Under the pieces are notes generated by a model, which did not search any database, was not told the origin of the DNA, and worked only from the letters and a program-made list of their open reading frames with translations. Positions 48,702 through 57,327 of a stretch of 64,000 bases of DNA are shown one piece after another (position 1 is the first letter of the stretch; each line of letters begins with the position of its first letter). The position numbers and the translations under genes are program-made. Origin of the DNA: Solirubrobacter taibaiensis (GTDB lineage Bacteria; Actinomycetota; Thermoleophilia; Solirubrobacterales; Solirubrobacteraceae); NCBI GenBank assembly GCA_027587225.1, contig JAPDDQ010000004.1, forward strand, positions 1 through 64,000, written 5' to 3'.

Positions 48702-49079
48702 CTAAACGTCGGACTCGACGAGACGCCGGATCGCGTCGAGCGTGCCCATGACCTCAGGGTCGGGCGCGTCGCCGTGCACGGTGGCGACGTACAGCGTGAG
48801 CCGCGAGCCGTCCTCGTCCGGGTCCACCTGCAGCCAGCCGTTGTAGGCGCTGCCTTCGGCGCCCCACTCGATCCGACGCTTTTCGTCGTCGGTCTTGAAC
48901 CACCCCTCGCCGTGCTGGGTGTGGCCGTCGTAGCGCGCCTCGACGGTGACCTTGCCGTCGTCATGCGGCTCGGCCTTCGTCATCTGCGGCACGTAGTGCG
49001 GCAGGTTGCGGATGTCCGCAAGCGCGGCGTACACCTTGTCCGCATCCGCCGCGACGTGATGGGTGTGCTCGTGCTTCAC
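48702..49079 (-). CDS. SRPBCC (START/polyketide-cyclase-like) protein
   Basis: The protein is 125 aa with a GTG start that overlaps the amidotransferase stop (GTGA). The fold pattern HHVAADADKVYAALADIRNL, RIEWGAEGSAYNGWLQVDPD and TLYVATVHGDAPDPEVMGTL fits polyketide cyclase/dehydrase-like lipid-transport domains, which bind hydrophobic ligands in a helix-grip cavity. It is third in an operon after sulfatase and amidotransferase; the ligand is unknown. Confidence 0.8.
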   Translation of the reverse strand: MKHEHTHHVAADADKVYAALADIRNLPHYVPQMTKAEPHDDGKVTVEARYDGHTQHGEGWFKTDDEKRRIEWGAEGSAYNGWLQVDPDEDGSRLTLYVATVHGDAPDPEVMGTLDAIRRLVESDV

Positions 49080-49756
49080 GGGCTTGAGGCTACAGCCACA
49101 AGCCCTGCCCGGGCAGCGAACCCGTCGAACAGGATTCCGGCGCCGCGCGCGGCCGCCTCCGCGTAGGGCGCGGGATCGAGGTCCGCCGTCGTCTTGCCGG
49201 CCCGCACGAGGTCCGCGTGATCCGCGCGCGCCCAGTCGGAGACGATGGCCGCGTCGACCTCCGGATGGAACTGCACACCGAGGTGGCGACAGTGGCAAAA
49301 GGCCTGCACACCGAACGCATTCGACGCGAGCTCGTAGCCCAGCGGCGGGAGCGTGAAGCCGTCCTCGTGCCAGGCCAGCCACGGGCCGGACGGGATCCGC
49401 TCGTCGTCGTTGGAGCGCACCGTCACCCAGCCGACCTCGGGCCTCGCGAGCTTGTGCACGCAGCCGCCCAGCGCAGCGGCCAAGGCCTGCGCGCCGAAGC
49501 AGATGCCGAGCATGGGCACGTCCGCGGCGTCGGCGGCGCGGAGGAACTCGATCACGCGATCCACCCACGGCGGCCCGCCACCCGCGGCGCTCGCGCTCGA
49601 CCCGAGCGCCACCACGAAGGCGTACGCGCGCGGATCGGGCCACGCCGCATCCCCGTCGACCCGGAACGTCTCCAGCGCGAACCCGCGCCGCGCGGCCCAG
49701 TCCTCGAGCAGGCCGGCGGGCGCGTCGGTCTGCGTCTGCAGGACCAGGCCGGTCAC
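49076..49756 (-). CDS. Class I glutamine amidotransferase-like protein
   Basis: The protein is 226 aa with a GTG start overlapping the sulfatase stop (GTGA). The triad is present: Cys in LGICFGAQALAAALGG, and His-Glu in GVQFHPEVDA. The pattern is that of stand-alone GMP-synthase-like amidotransferase domains. No synthetase partner is adjacent, so it may act as a gamma-glutamyl hydrolase. It sits between the sulfatase and the SRPBCC genes, all translationally coupled. Confidence 0.85.
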   Translation of the reverse strand: MTGLVLQTQTDAPAGLLEDWAARRGFALETFRVDGDAAWPDPRAYAFVVALGSSASAAGGGPPWVDRVIEFLRAADAADVPMLGICFGAQALAAALGGCVHKLARPEVGWVTVRSNDDERIPSGPWLAWHEDGFTLPPLGYELASNAFGVQAFCHCRHLGVQFHPEVDAAIVSDWARADHADLVRAGKTTADLDPAPYAEAAARGAGILFDGFAARAGLVAVASSP

Positions 49757-51027
49757 CGCACGACCACCGTCGGCTCGTCCGGCGAGACCTGGTCCGGCAG
49801 GTTGATCTCCATGCCCGGCTCGGGCTCGACCGGCCCGTGCAGGAGCGGGTCGTCGGTGTCCTGCATCCAATCCAGCAGACGCCCGCGCAGCTCGGCGAGC
49901 ACGCCTTCGTGCGCCGGGTCATCCACGAGGTTGTTCGCCTCGTTCGGATCGAAGACCAGGTCGAACAGCTCTTCCGGCGCCAGGACACGGTCCGCCAACC
50001 CGCGGGCGAGCAGATAGTCCTTGCTCGGGCTGTCGTCGATGTTCGGGAGCACTGGGCCTGCGTGGCCATTGTCGAACCGGCGGATGTACTTGTATCGCTT
50101 CGTGCGCACCGCGCGCTGCGGCTCGTACGCGGCATGGAACGTGATCTCCGCAAACACCGCGTCGTTGCGCTCGGCGTCGAGCAGCGAGCGGCCGCGCACC
50201 CACGCCGGCCGCTCGATCCCGGCGAGCTCGCAGATGGTCGGGAACAGGTCGATCTGGGAGACGAGCTCGTCGGAGACCTTGCCGTCGCGGAACCCCGCGC
50301 CGCGGATGATCAGCATCACGCCGATGCCGCGGTCGGTGAGCGTCGCCTTCGACCCCGGGAAGGCCAGGCCGTGGTCGGTCGTGAGGATCACGAGCGTGTT
50401 GTCGGGCACCGCGTCCAGCACCGTGCCGACGCCCTGGTCGAGCGAGCGCGCGCTGGCCTTGTAGGCCGCCATGTCGCGCCGCGTCTCCGGCGTGTCGGGC
50501 AGGTTCGCGGGCGGCAGCGAGTACAGCGCGTCGCGCACCGAGGTGGGCTCGAAGTAGTCGCGGTGGGTCTCGAAGAAGCCGACGCTGAGGAAGAACGGCG
50601 CCTCGTGCTCCTCCCGCAAGATGCGGGCCGCGGCGGGCGCCACGTGGGCCGCGTGCGTGCTGTCGATCTCGACGATCCGGTCGTAGCCGATGTCGTTGGG
50701 GTCGCTCGAGAGATGTTGCTCGCCGATCAAGGTCGACGTGTAGCCGGCTTCACGCAGCGTGTGGACGAGGTGATGGTCGTAGTCGGCGAGCCGGTAGCCG
50801 CGATGCGCCAGGCCGAGCATCCCGTTCGTGTGGCTGTACTCGCCGGTCAGGAGCGCGGCGCGAGAGGCGGAGCACACGGGCGCCGCCGAGAACGCCTGCC
50901 GGAACAGCACGCCCTGGTCCGCAAGCCGCTGGATGTTGGGCGTCGGCACCTGGTGGCCGTAGGGCTGGATGTGCCGCCCCGTGTCATGCGAATGCAGATA
51001 AACGATGTTGGGTTTCTGCAAAGTCAT
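49753..51027 (-). CDS. Type I sulfatase
   Basis: The protein is 424 aa. Alkaline-phosphatase-fold sulfatase: the metal ligands and the formylglycine signature C-x-A-x-R appear in PVCSASRAALLTGEY with Cys52 as the residue oxidised to formylglycine, and LTTDHGLAFPGSKATL gives the DHG metal site. It has no signal peptide, so it should be cytoplasmic. It hydrolyses a sulfate ester; the substrate is unknown. It diverges from the Stf0-CysD-CysNC-FGE operon with only 15 bases between the two start codons. The activating enzyme is encoded at 54435. Confidence 0.9.
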   Translation of the reverse strand: MTLQKPNIVYLHSHDTGRHIQPYGHQVPTPNIQRLADQGVLFRQAFSAAPVCSASRAALLTGEYSHTNGMLGLAHRGYRLADYDHHLVHTLREAGYTSTLIGEQHLSSDPNDIGYDRIVEIDSTHAAHVAPAAARILREEHEAPFFLSVGFFETHRDYFEPTSVRDALYSLPPANLPDTPETRRDMAAYKASARSLDQGVGTVLDAVPDNTLVILTTDHGLAFPGSKATLTDRGIGVMLIIRGAGFRDGKVSDELVSQIDLFPTICELAGIERPAWVRGRSLLDAERNDAVFAEITFHAAYEPQRAVRTKRYKYIRRFDNGHAGPVLPNIDDSPSKDYLLARGLADRVLAPEELFDLVFDPNEANNLVDDPAHEGVLAELRGRLLDWMQDTDDPLLHGPVEPEPGMEINLPDQVSPDEPTVVVR

Positions 51028-51042
51028 GTAATCCTATCGAGA

Positions 51043-51756
51043 ATGTCTGGATTGATCGTCTGCGCCACCCAGCGGAGTGGGAGCACCCTGCTGTGCGAGC
51101 TGCTGAAGGCCACGGGCGTCGCCGGCGTCCCGAACGAGTGGTTCCAACACTTCAAGGCCACGGGGCTCGCGGACCAGCCGCGCCAGTACCTGGCCGGACT
51201 CGACGACCCGTTCGTCAACTCGCTGCTGCCCCCATTGGATCCAGGTACCCCCGAAGCGTCATTCGACTTCGAGGCCGTGCGCCGGGCCGGAACCACGCCG
51301 AACGGCGTGTTCGCGGCGAAGATCATGTGGAGCCACACCGACGACCTGTGGGCGCGCCTCGGCGGCCGGTCGCTGGAGGACGTGTTCGGGCCGCTGCGGT
51401 ACGTGCAGGTGATCCGGCGCGACAAGGTCGCGCAGGCCGTGTCGCTGTGGACCGCGATCCAGACGCAGGTCTGGCGTGACGGGGACACGGCGGAGACGGC
51501 CGAGCCGGTCTACTCCGCTGCCGCCATCGCGCACCTCGTCGAGTGGCTCACGCTCGGCGAGCGCGCCTGGACGGCGTGGCTGGCGCATCGCGACCCGGAC
51601 GTCGTCGTGTACGAGGACTTCGTCCGCGACCCGTCGCCGACGATCGAGGCGCTGACCGGTGCACCGGCCCCGCCGGCGCCGCTCAAGCGTCAGGCGAACG
51701 GGCGCTCGGCGGCGTGGATCGAGCGCTACCACGCGGAACATGCGGAGGCCGCGTGA
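51043..51756 (+). CDS. Stf0-family sulfotransferase
   Basis: The protein is 237 aa. The PAPS-binding 5' loop is CATQRSGSTLLCELLKATGV, with the downstream VPNEWFQHF motif and the 3'-phosphate-binding segment VIRRDKVAQAVSLWTAIQTQ, as in Stf0 of mycobacteria, which moves sulfate from PAPS to trehalose O2. The acceptor here is unknown. ATG 51043 stands 15 bases from the divergent sulfatase ATG, so the promoters overlap. The stop overlaps cysD (GTGA). Confidence 0.9.
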   Translation: MSGLIVCATQRSGSTLLCELLKATGVAGVPNEWFQHFKATGLADQPRQYLAGLDDPFVNSLLPPLDPGTPEASFDFEAVRRAGTTPNGVFAAKIMWSHTDDLWARLGGRSLEDVFGPLRYVQVIRRDKVAQAVSLWTAIQTQVWRDGDTAETAEPVYSAAAIAHLVEWLTLGERAWTAWLAHRDPDVVVYEDFVRDPSPTIEALTGAPAPPAPLKRQANGRSAAWIERYHAEHAEAA

Positions 51757-52643
51757 AGGCGCTCTCGCAGCTCGAGGCGCTGGAGGCCGAGGCCGTCTAC
51801 ATCATGCGGGAGGTGGCCGCGGAGTTCGAGCGGCCCGTCCTGTTGTTCAGTGGCGGCAAGGACTCGATCGTGCTCCTGCGCCTGGCCGAGAAGGCGTTCC
51901 GGCCCGCGCCGTTCCCGTGCCCGATCCTGCACATCGACACGGGCCACAACTTCGACGAGGTGCTCGAGTTCCGCGACCGGCGTGTGGCGGAGCTCGGCGA
52001 GCAGCTGATCGTGGCTTCGGTCCAGGACTCGATCGACTCCGGGCGCGCGGTCGAGGACGGGCCCTCGCGCAACCGGCTGCAGACCGTCACGCTTTTGGAT
52101 GCTCTCGCGGCGGGCAAGTTCGACGCGGCCTTCGGTGGCGCCCGGCGCGACGAGGAGCGGGCCCGCGCGAAGGAGCGCATCCTGTCGTTCCGCGACGAGC
52201 TCGGGCAGTGGGAGCCGCGCAACCAGCGGCCGGAGATCTGGGACCTGTTCAACACCGTCGTGCGGCGCGGCGAGAGCGTGCGCGCCTTCCCGATCTCCAA
52301 CTGGACCGAGCTCGACGTGTGGCGCTACATCGCGCACGAAGAGCTGGAGGTGCCGTCGATCTACTTCGCCCACGAGCGCGAGGTGTTCGAACGCGACGGG
52401 ATGCTGTTCGCCGTCTCCGAGCATCTGGACATCAACGGCGCGGAGCGGTTCATCGAGCGCGTGCGCTACCGGACCGTGGGCGACCTGACGGTGACTGGCG
52501 CGGTGCGATCGGACGCCACGGACTTCGCCGGGATCATCGCCGAGACGGCGGTGGCGACGGAGTCCGAGCGTGGCGCGACCCGCGCGGACGACCGGACGTC
52601 GTCGGCGGCCATGGAAGACCGTAAGCGAGAGGGCTATTTCTAG
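51753..52643 (+). CDS. cysD: Sulfate adenylyltransferase small subunit
   Basis: The protein is 296 aa. The PP-loop of ATP pyrophosphatases is VLLFSGGKDSIVLLRLAEKA, and ILHIDTGHNFDEVLEFRD, FGGARRDEERARAKERILSF and a C-terminal RKREGYF end are standard for CysD. With CysN it forms adenosine 5'-phosphosulfate from ATP and sulfate. GTG 51753 overlaps the sulfotransferase stop. Confidence 0.95.
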   Translation: MKALSQLEALEAEAVYIMREVAAEFERPVLLFSGGKDSIVLLRLAEKAFRPAPFPCPILHIDTGHNFDEVLEFRDRRVAELGEQLIVASVQDSIDSGRAVEDGPSRNRLQTVTLLDALAAGKFDAAFGGARRDEERARAKERILSFRDELGQWEPRNQRPEIWDLFNTVVRRGESVRAFPISNWTELDVWRYIAHEELEVPSIYFAHEREVFERDGMLFAVSEHLDINGAERFIERVRYRTVGDLTVTGAVRSDATDFAGIIAETAVATESERGATRADDRTSSAAMEDRKREGYF

Positions 52644-54434
52644 GTGAGCGACCTTCTGCGGATCGCGACGGCGGGCAGCGTGGACGACGGCAAGTCGACG
52701 CTGATCGGCCGGCTGCTGCTGGACTCGAAGTCGTTGCTGGACGCGCACGAGGACCTCGCGCACGTGACCGACGGCCTGCGGGCCGAGCGCGAGCAGGGCA
52801 TCACGATCGACGTCGCGTACCGCTACTTCGCCACCGAGCGGCGCTCGTTCATCCTCGCCGACACGCCGGGGCATGTCCGCTACACGCGCAACATGGTCAC
52901 CGGCGCGTCCACCGCGGACCTCGCGCTCGTGCTGGTCGACGCGCGCAAGGGGCTGCTGGAGCAGTCGCGGCGGCACGCGTATCTCGCCGCGCTGCTCGGC
53001 ATCCGGCACCTGGTGGCGTGCGTGAACAAGATGGACCTGGTCGGGTTCGAGGAGGCGAAGTTCCGGGAGATCGAGACCGCGTTCAGCGCGCTCGGTGCGG
53101 AGCTCGGGATCGACGACGTGCGGGCGGTGCCGATCTCGGCGCTCAACGGCGACAACGTCGTCGACCGGTCGCAGCAGACACCGTGGTACGACGGCCCGCC
53201 GCTGCTCGAGCTGCTCGAGGGCGTGGAGGTCGCGCGAGACCGCAACCTCGACGACGTGCGCTTCCCGGTGCAGTGGACGGTGCGCGGCGAGGACTACCGC
53301 GGGTACGCGGGGCGGGTGGCGGGCGGGGTGTTGCGCACGGGCGACGAGGTGGCGGTGCTCCCGCACGGCTCGCGGTCGCGGATCGCGCGGCTGGACACGC
53401 CGAGTGGTCCCGTGGAGGAGGCCTTCCCGCCGATGGTGGCGACCGTCGTGCTCGAGGACGAGCTGGACGTCGGACGCGGCGACATCCTCGTCGCGCCCGG
53501 GCGCCCGCCGGAGGTCGCGCGGGAGCTGGAAGCCACCGTGTGCTGGATGGTCGAGGCGCCGGCCCGGGTCGGCGCGCGCTACCTGCTCAAGCACACGACG
53601 CAGCGTGTGCGGGCGAACATCGCCGCGATCAGCGCCCGCGTGGACATCGACTCCTACGCCGCCGAGCCGGCCGACGCGCTGGGGTTGAACGACATCGGGC
53701 GGATCACGCTGCGCACCGCGGCGCCGGTGTTCCCGGACGCCTACGCCGAGAATCGCGCGACGGGCGCGTTCATCCTCATCGACGAGCGCTCGCACGACAC
53801 CGTGGCCGCCGGGATGGTCGAGGTGGCGCGGCCGGGACGGGCGGCGGAGCTCGAGCACTCGCCCGACATCCGCTGGCATCCGAGCGCGTTGGATCGCGGC
53901 AAGCGGTGGGAGGCCATAGGCACGCGGGGCGCGACCGTCTGGCTCACCGGGCTCCCCGCCTCGGGCAAGTCGACGATCGCCGTGGCCGTGGAGGAGGCGC
54001 TGGTGGAGGCCGGCCGCTTCGCCTACCTGCTCGACGGCGACAACATCCGCCACGGGTTGAGTGGCGACCTCGGGTTCGATCCGGCCTCGCGGTCGGAGAA
54101 CATCCGGCGGGTCGCGCACGTCGCGCGGCTGTTCGCCGACGCGGGCGCGGTCGCGCTCGTGTCGTTGGTCTCGCCGTTCCGCGAGGACCGGGACGCGGCG
54201 CGCAAGCTGCACGAGGCGGCCGGGCTGCCGTTCATCGAGGTGTTCGTGGACACGCCGGTCGAGGAGTGCGCGCGCCGCGACCCCAAGGGCCTGTACGCGC
54301 GGGCCCGGGCGGGACGGCTGCCGGGGCTCACCGGCGAGTCGGCGCCGTACGAGCCACCGACCGACGCCGAGATCGTCATCCGCGCCCAGTCCGTGGAGGA
54401 CGCCGCGCAGCGGGTACTGGAGGCCTTGGACTAG
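52644..54434 (+). CDS. cysNC: Bifunctional sulfate adenylyltransferase GTPase subunit / APS kinase
   Basis: The protein is 596 aa with a GTG start directly after the cysD stop. CysN half (about 1-420): GTPase P-loop GSVDDGKSTLIGRLL, ADTPGHVRYTRNM and NKMDLVGFEE. CysC half (about 425-596): GLPASGKSTIAVAVEEALVE, LDGDNIRHGLSGDLGF and FVDTPVEECARRDPKGLYAR. Together with CysD it produces PAPS, the sulfate donor of the Stf0 enzyme encoded upstream. CysNC fusions are common in Actinobacteria. The next ATG follows without a gap. Confidence 0.95.
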   Translation: MSDLLRIATAGSVDDGKSTLIGRLLLDSKSLLDAHEDLAHVTDGLRAEREQGITIDVAYRYFATERRSFILADTPGHVRYTRNMVTGASTADLALVLVDARKGLLEQSRRHAYLAALLGIRHLVACVNKMDLVGFEEAKFREIETAFSALGAELGIDDVRAVPISALNGDNVVDRSQQTPWYDGPPLLELLEGVEVARDRNLDDVRFPVQWTVRGEDYRGYAGRVAGGVLRTGDEVAVLPHGSRSRIARLDTPSGPVEEAFPPMVATVVLEDELDVGRGDILVAPGRPPEVARELEATVCWMVEAPARVGARYLLKHTTQRVRANIAAISARVDIDSYAAEPADALGLNDIGRITLRTAAPVFPDAYAENRATGAFILIDERSHDTVAAGMVEVARPGRAAELEHSPDIRWHPSALDRGKRWEAIGTRGATVWLTGLPASGKSTIAVAVEEALVEAGRFAYLLDGDNIRHGLSGDLGFDPASRSENIRRVAHVARLFADAGAVALVSLVSPFREDRDAARKLHEAAGLPFIEVFVDTPVEECARRDPKGLYARARAGRLPGLTGESAPYEPPTDAEIVIRAQSVEDAAQRVLEALD

Positions 54435-55085
54435 ATGGAGCCGTTCGCCGTCACCAACCACCGCTTCGCCGCGTTCGTCGCGGCCACAGACTACGTGAGC
54501 GAGGCCGAACACGAGGGCTGGTCGTTCGTGTTCGCCGGGCGGCTGGCGGATTCGCATCCGCCCACGCGGGCGCTGGCGAGCGCGCCGTGGTGGCGGGCGG
54601 TGCCGGGCGCGTCCTGGGCGGCCCCAGACGGGCCGGGATCGGTGGCGCGGCCCGATCATCCGGTCGTGCACGTGTCGTTGGCCGACGCGCTGGCGTTCTG
54701 CGGCTGGGCCGGCGTGCGGCTCCCGAGCGAGTCGGAATGGGACGCGGCTGCGCGAGCCGGCGTGGACACGCCGTACCCGTGGGGTGACGCGTGGGACCAC
54801 GCGCGCGGCAACGCGTTCCGCGGCGACTTCCCGCACGGGGTGGCCGGCACCGTCCCCGTCGACGCCTACGACCCGAATCCGCTCGGGCTGCACAACGTGG
54901 TCGGCAACGTGTGGGAATGGACCGCCGAGGGTCTCCAGTGCGGCGGCTCCTACCTCTGCCACCCGTCCTACTGCCGCCGCAACCAGCTCTCCGGCCGCAG
55001 CACCGGCGACGCCCCGATGGGCCACGTCGGCTTCCGCGTAATCTCCGCCGCATGGAGCAACGGCAACTCGGCGACTCCGGCCTGA
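54435..55085 (+). CDS. Formylglycine-generating enzyme (FGE/SUMF1 family), short N-terminus
   Basis: The protein is 216 aa. The FGE core is clear: VRLPSESEWDAAARAGVDTP, then YPWGDAWDHARGNAF, VVGNVWEWTAEGL and the active-site pair of cysteines in GGSYLCHPSYCRRNQLSGRS, followed by VGFRVI. It oxidises the sulfatase Cys to formylglycine. The usual first 30-40 residues with the GGxFxMGS strand are missing; the frame begins at the VTNHRFAAFVAATDY helix. Either the N-terminus is lost or a non-ATG start is used. It is translated right after cysNC. Confidence 0.88.
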   Translation: MEPFAVTNHRFAAFVAATDYVSEAEHEGWSFVFAGRLADSHPPTRALASAPWWRAVPGASWAAPDGPGSVARPDHPVVHVSLADALAFCGWAGVRLPSESEWDAAARAGVDTPYPWGDAWDHARGNAFRGDFPHGVAGTVPVDAYDPNPLGLHNVVGNVWEWTAEGLQCGGSYLCHPSYCRRNQLSGRSTGDAPMGHVGFRVISAAWSNGNSATPA

Positions 55086-55999
55086 GCGTCTCGTCGGTCG
55101 CGCTCGGGTCGTGGCTGACGTACTCGGGCGGAATCGGGCGCGAGCAGACGGAGGCGTGCACCAAGGCCGCGTTCGACGCGGGGATCACGCTCTTCGACAC
55201 GGCGAACGTGTACGGCACCGGCGCGGCAGAGACTGCGTGGGGCGAGATCCTGAGCGGGTACGCGCGGGACTCGTACGTGCTCGCGACGAAGGTCTACTTC
55301 CCGATGGGCCCGCGTGACCGCGGGCTCTCGCGCCAGCAGATCCTCAAGCAGATCGACGGGTCGCTGGCGCGGCTGCAGACCGACTACGTGGACCTCTATC
55401 AGTGCCACCGCTACGACGACGGCGTGCCGCTCGAAGAGACGATGGGCGCCCTGACCGAGGTGGTCGAGGCGGGCAAGGCGCGCTGGATCGGCTTTTCCGA
55501 GTGGCCGGCGGACAAGATCCAGGCGGCGTTGGCGCTGCCGGGCGCCGCGAAGTTCGTGTCCTCGCAGCCGCAGTACTCCGCCCTGTGGCGCAAGCCCGAG
55601 GCCGAAGTCATCCCGGTGTGCGAGGCGAACGGCATCAGCCAGATCGTGTGGTCCCCGCTCGCCCAGGGCGTGCTCACCGGCAAGTACATGCCGGGCGCGA
55701 AGGTCCCCGCGGATTCGCGCGCGGCCAACAAGACCATGAATCGCTTCATCAAGCAGTGGCTCAACGACGAGACGCTGACGGCGGTGCAGGCGCTGCGGCC
55801 GATCGCCGACGGCGCGGGCGTGAAGCTCTCCCAGCTCGCGCTCGCGTGGGTGCTTCACCAGCGCAACGTGACCGCCGTGATCGTCGGCGCGACGCGGCCC
55901 GAGCAGGTGCATGAGAACGCCGCGGCCGCGGCAGTGCAGCTCTCGCCCGACACCCTCGCCGCGATCGACAACGCACTCAGAAGAGCGGCGGTGTTGTGA
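55052..55999 (+). CDS. Aldo/keto reductase
   Basis: The protein is 315 aa from ATG 55052, inside the end of the FGE gene (34-base overlap). TIM-barrel AKR: LGDSGLSVSSVALGSWLTYS, LFDTANVYGTGAAE with Asp/Tyr of the tetrad, LATKVYFPMG with Lys, and YQCHRYDDG with His. The Kv-beta/YghZ-like SGRs at the C-terminus (VIVGATRPEQVHENAAA) binds NADPH. It reduces carbonyl compounds; the substrate is unknown. Confidence 0.9.
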   Translation: MEQRQLGDSGLSVSSVALGSWLTYSGGIGREQTEACTKAAFDAGITLFDTANVYGTGAAETAWGEILSGYARDSYVLATKVYFPMGPRDRGLSRQQILKQIDGSLARLQTDYVDLYQCHRYDDGVPLEETMGALTEVVEAGKARWIGFSEWPADKIQAALALPGAAKFVSSQPQYSALWRKPEAEVIPVCEANGISQIVWSPLAQGVLTGKYMPGAKVPADSRAANKTMNRFIKQWLNDETLTAVQALRPIADGAGVKLSQLALAWVLHQRNVTAVIVGATRPEQVHENAAAAAVQLSPDTLAAIDNALRRAAVL

Positions 56000-56426
56000 G
56001 CAACGGCTCGATCCGCCAGCCGGCGGGGCCGGCGGTGGCGTGCCAGACCTCGTCGAAGCCCTCCTCCGGTGTCGGCGTGACGAGCCGCCGTGCGACATCG
56101 CCGAGGCCGACCATCGGCACCACCCGCTCGCGCGCGGCGTTACGCGCTTGGGCGACCGCGAACGGCACGTCCACCAAGTAGCCGACGACCTTGAACCCCG
56201 CCGCGCGGGCGGGAGCGACATAGCGGGCGCGCTCGGCCACCGTCGGGTTGGTGTTGTCGACGACGAACGGCTGCTTCGTGTCCAGGCACGCGCGCAGGAA
56301 CGCGGCCTCGCGAGCGCGAGTGCGCAGCAGGTCCATCGAGATCCGCGCGTGGGTCTCCAGGAATCGATCGCGGTAGAGCGTCGTCTTGCCTGATGCCTGG
56401 ACTCCGCAGAAGATGACCGCCTCCAT
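55977..56426 (-). CDS. P-loop kinase-like protein (T4 polynucleotide-kinase-type fold)
   Basis: The protein is 149 aa. Walker A is GVQASGKTTLYRDRF right at the N-terminus, with FVVDNTNPTVAERARYVAPA as the second conserved block and a basic lid (VAQARNAARERVV). This is the AAA_33/PNK-like kinase group acting on small molecules or nucleic-acid ends. The start is fixed by the P-loop. Its ATG and the ATG of the divergent gene share the sequence CATG. Confidence 0.8.
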   Translation of the reverse strand: MEAVIFCGVQASGKTTLYRDRFLETHARISMDLLRTRAREAAFLRACLDTKQPFVVDNTNPTVAERARYVAPARAAGFKVVGYLVDVPFAVAQARNAARERVVPMVGLGDVARRLVTPTPEEGFDEVWHATAGPAGWRIEPLLTTPPLF

Positions 56427-57327
56427 GCTGCACATTCTCGACCCCGAGCCGCACACGCTGCACGGCGACTTCTCGCGCGAGCGGGAGCCGGTGCTGACGA
56501 TCGACCCCGGTGACACGGTGCGTTTCCGGACGCTCGACGCCGGCTGGGGCCTCGAGCCCCACCATCCCGGGGCCTACCGGCCGCGCCGCGAGCTCGAGCA
56601 CGAGGGCGACGGCCACGCGCTCGTCGGCCCGGTCGCGATCCGCGGCGCGCGCCCCGGGATGACGCTGGAGATCGAGATCGGCGCGGTGGTGCCCGGCGCG
56701 TACGGCGCGGTGCTCGCCGGGGGCTGGGAGAGCGCCTGGAACGAGCGGCTCGGGGTGATCGGCGACGGCGTCGTGCACGCCTACACGCTCGACGCGGAAA
56801 CCATGACCGGCCGCAACCAGCACGGCCACACAGTCGTGCTGCAGCCGTTCATGGGCATCTTGGGCATGCCGCCCGCCGACCCCGGCCGCCATTCGACGAT
56901 CCCGCCGCGGGTCACGGGCGGCAACCTGGACTGCAAGGAGCTCGTGTCCGGCAGCACGCTGCTGTTGCCGATCGCGGTCGACGGCGGGTTGTTCTCGACC
57001 GGCGACGGCCACGCCGCCCAGGGCGACGGGGAGGTCGGCGGGACGGCGATCGAGTGCCCGATGGAGCGCGTGGACCTGACGTTCCGGCTCAGCGACCGCC
57101 CGCTGCGCACGCCGATCGCGCACACCCCGGCGGGCTGGATCACGTTCGGGCTCGATCGCGACCTCGACGAGGCCGCGTACATCGCCCTCGACGCGATGCT
57201 GGAGCTGATCGGCCACGAGCTGGGGCTCGCCCGGCGCGACGCCCTTGCGTACGCAAGCGTGCACGTGGACCTGCGCGTGACGCAGCTGGTGAACGAGGTG
57301 CGGGGTGTCCATGCGATCCTCCGTTGA
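56425..57327 (+). CDS. Acetamidase/formamidase family protein
   Basis: The protein is 300 aa. FmdA/AmdA family: HTLHGDFSREREPVLTIDPG, then DTVRFRTLDAGW; HTVVLQPFMGILGMPPADPG; RVTGGNLDCKELVSGSTLLL with the metal-binding Asp/Cys; and FSTGDGHAAQGDGEVGGTAI with His. It hydrolyses short amides to ammonia and acid. ATG 56425 is chosen; ATG 56413 is also in frame. The stop overlaps the next start by one base. Confidence 0.9.
   Translation: MLHILDPEPHTLHGDFSREREPVLTIDPGDTVRFRTLDAGWGLEPHHPGAYRPRRELEHEGDGHALVGPVAIRGARPGMTLEIEIGAVVPGAYGAVLAGGWESAWNERLGVIGDGVVHAYTLDAETMTGRNQHGHTVVLQPFMGILGMPPADPGRHSTIPPRVTGGNLDCKELVSGSTLLLPIAVDGGLFSTGDGHAAQGDGEVGGTAIECPMERVDLTFRLSDRPLRTPIAHTPAGWITFGLDRDLDEAAYIALDAMLELIGHELGLARRDALAYASVHVDLRVTQLVNEVRGVHAILR

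Noticed and set aside
51726-55025. Minus-strand open frame of about 1100 codons across cysD, cysNC and FGE
   Set aside because: The plus strand has intact catalytic motifs in all three genes; the antisense reading has none.
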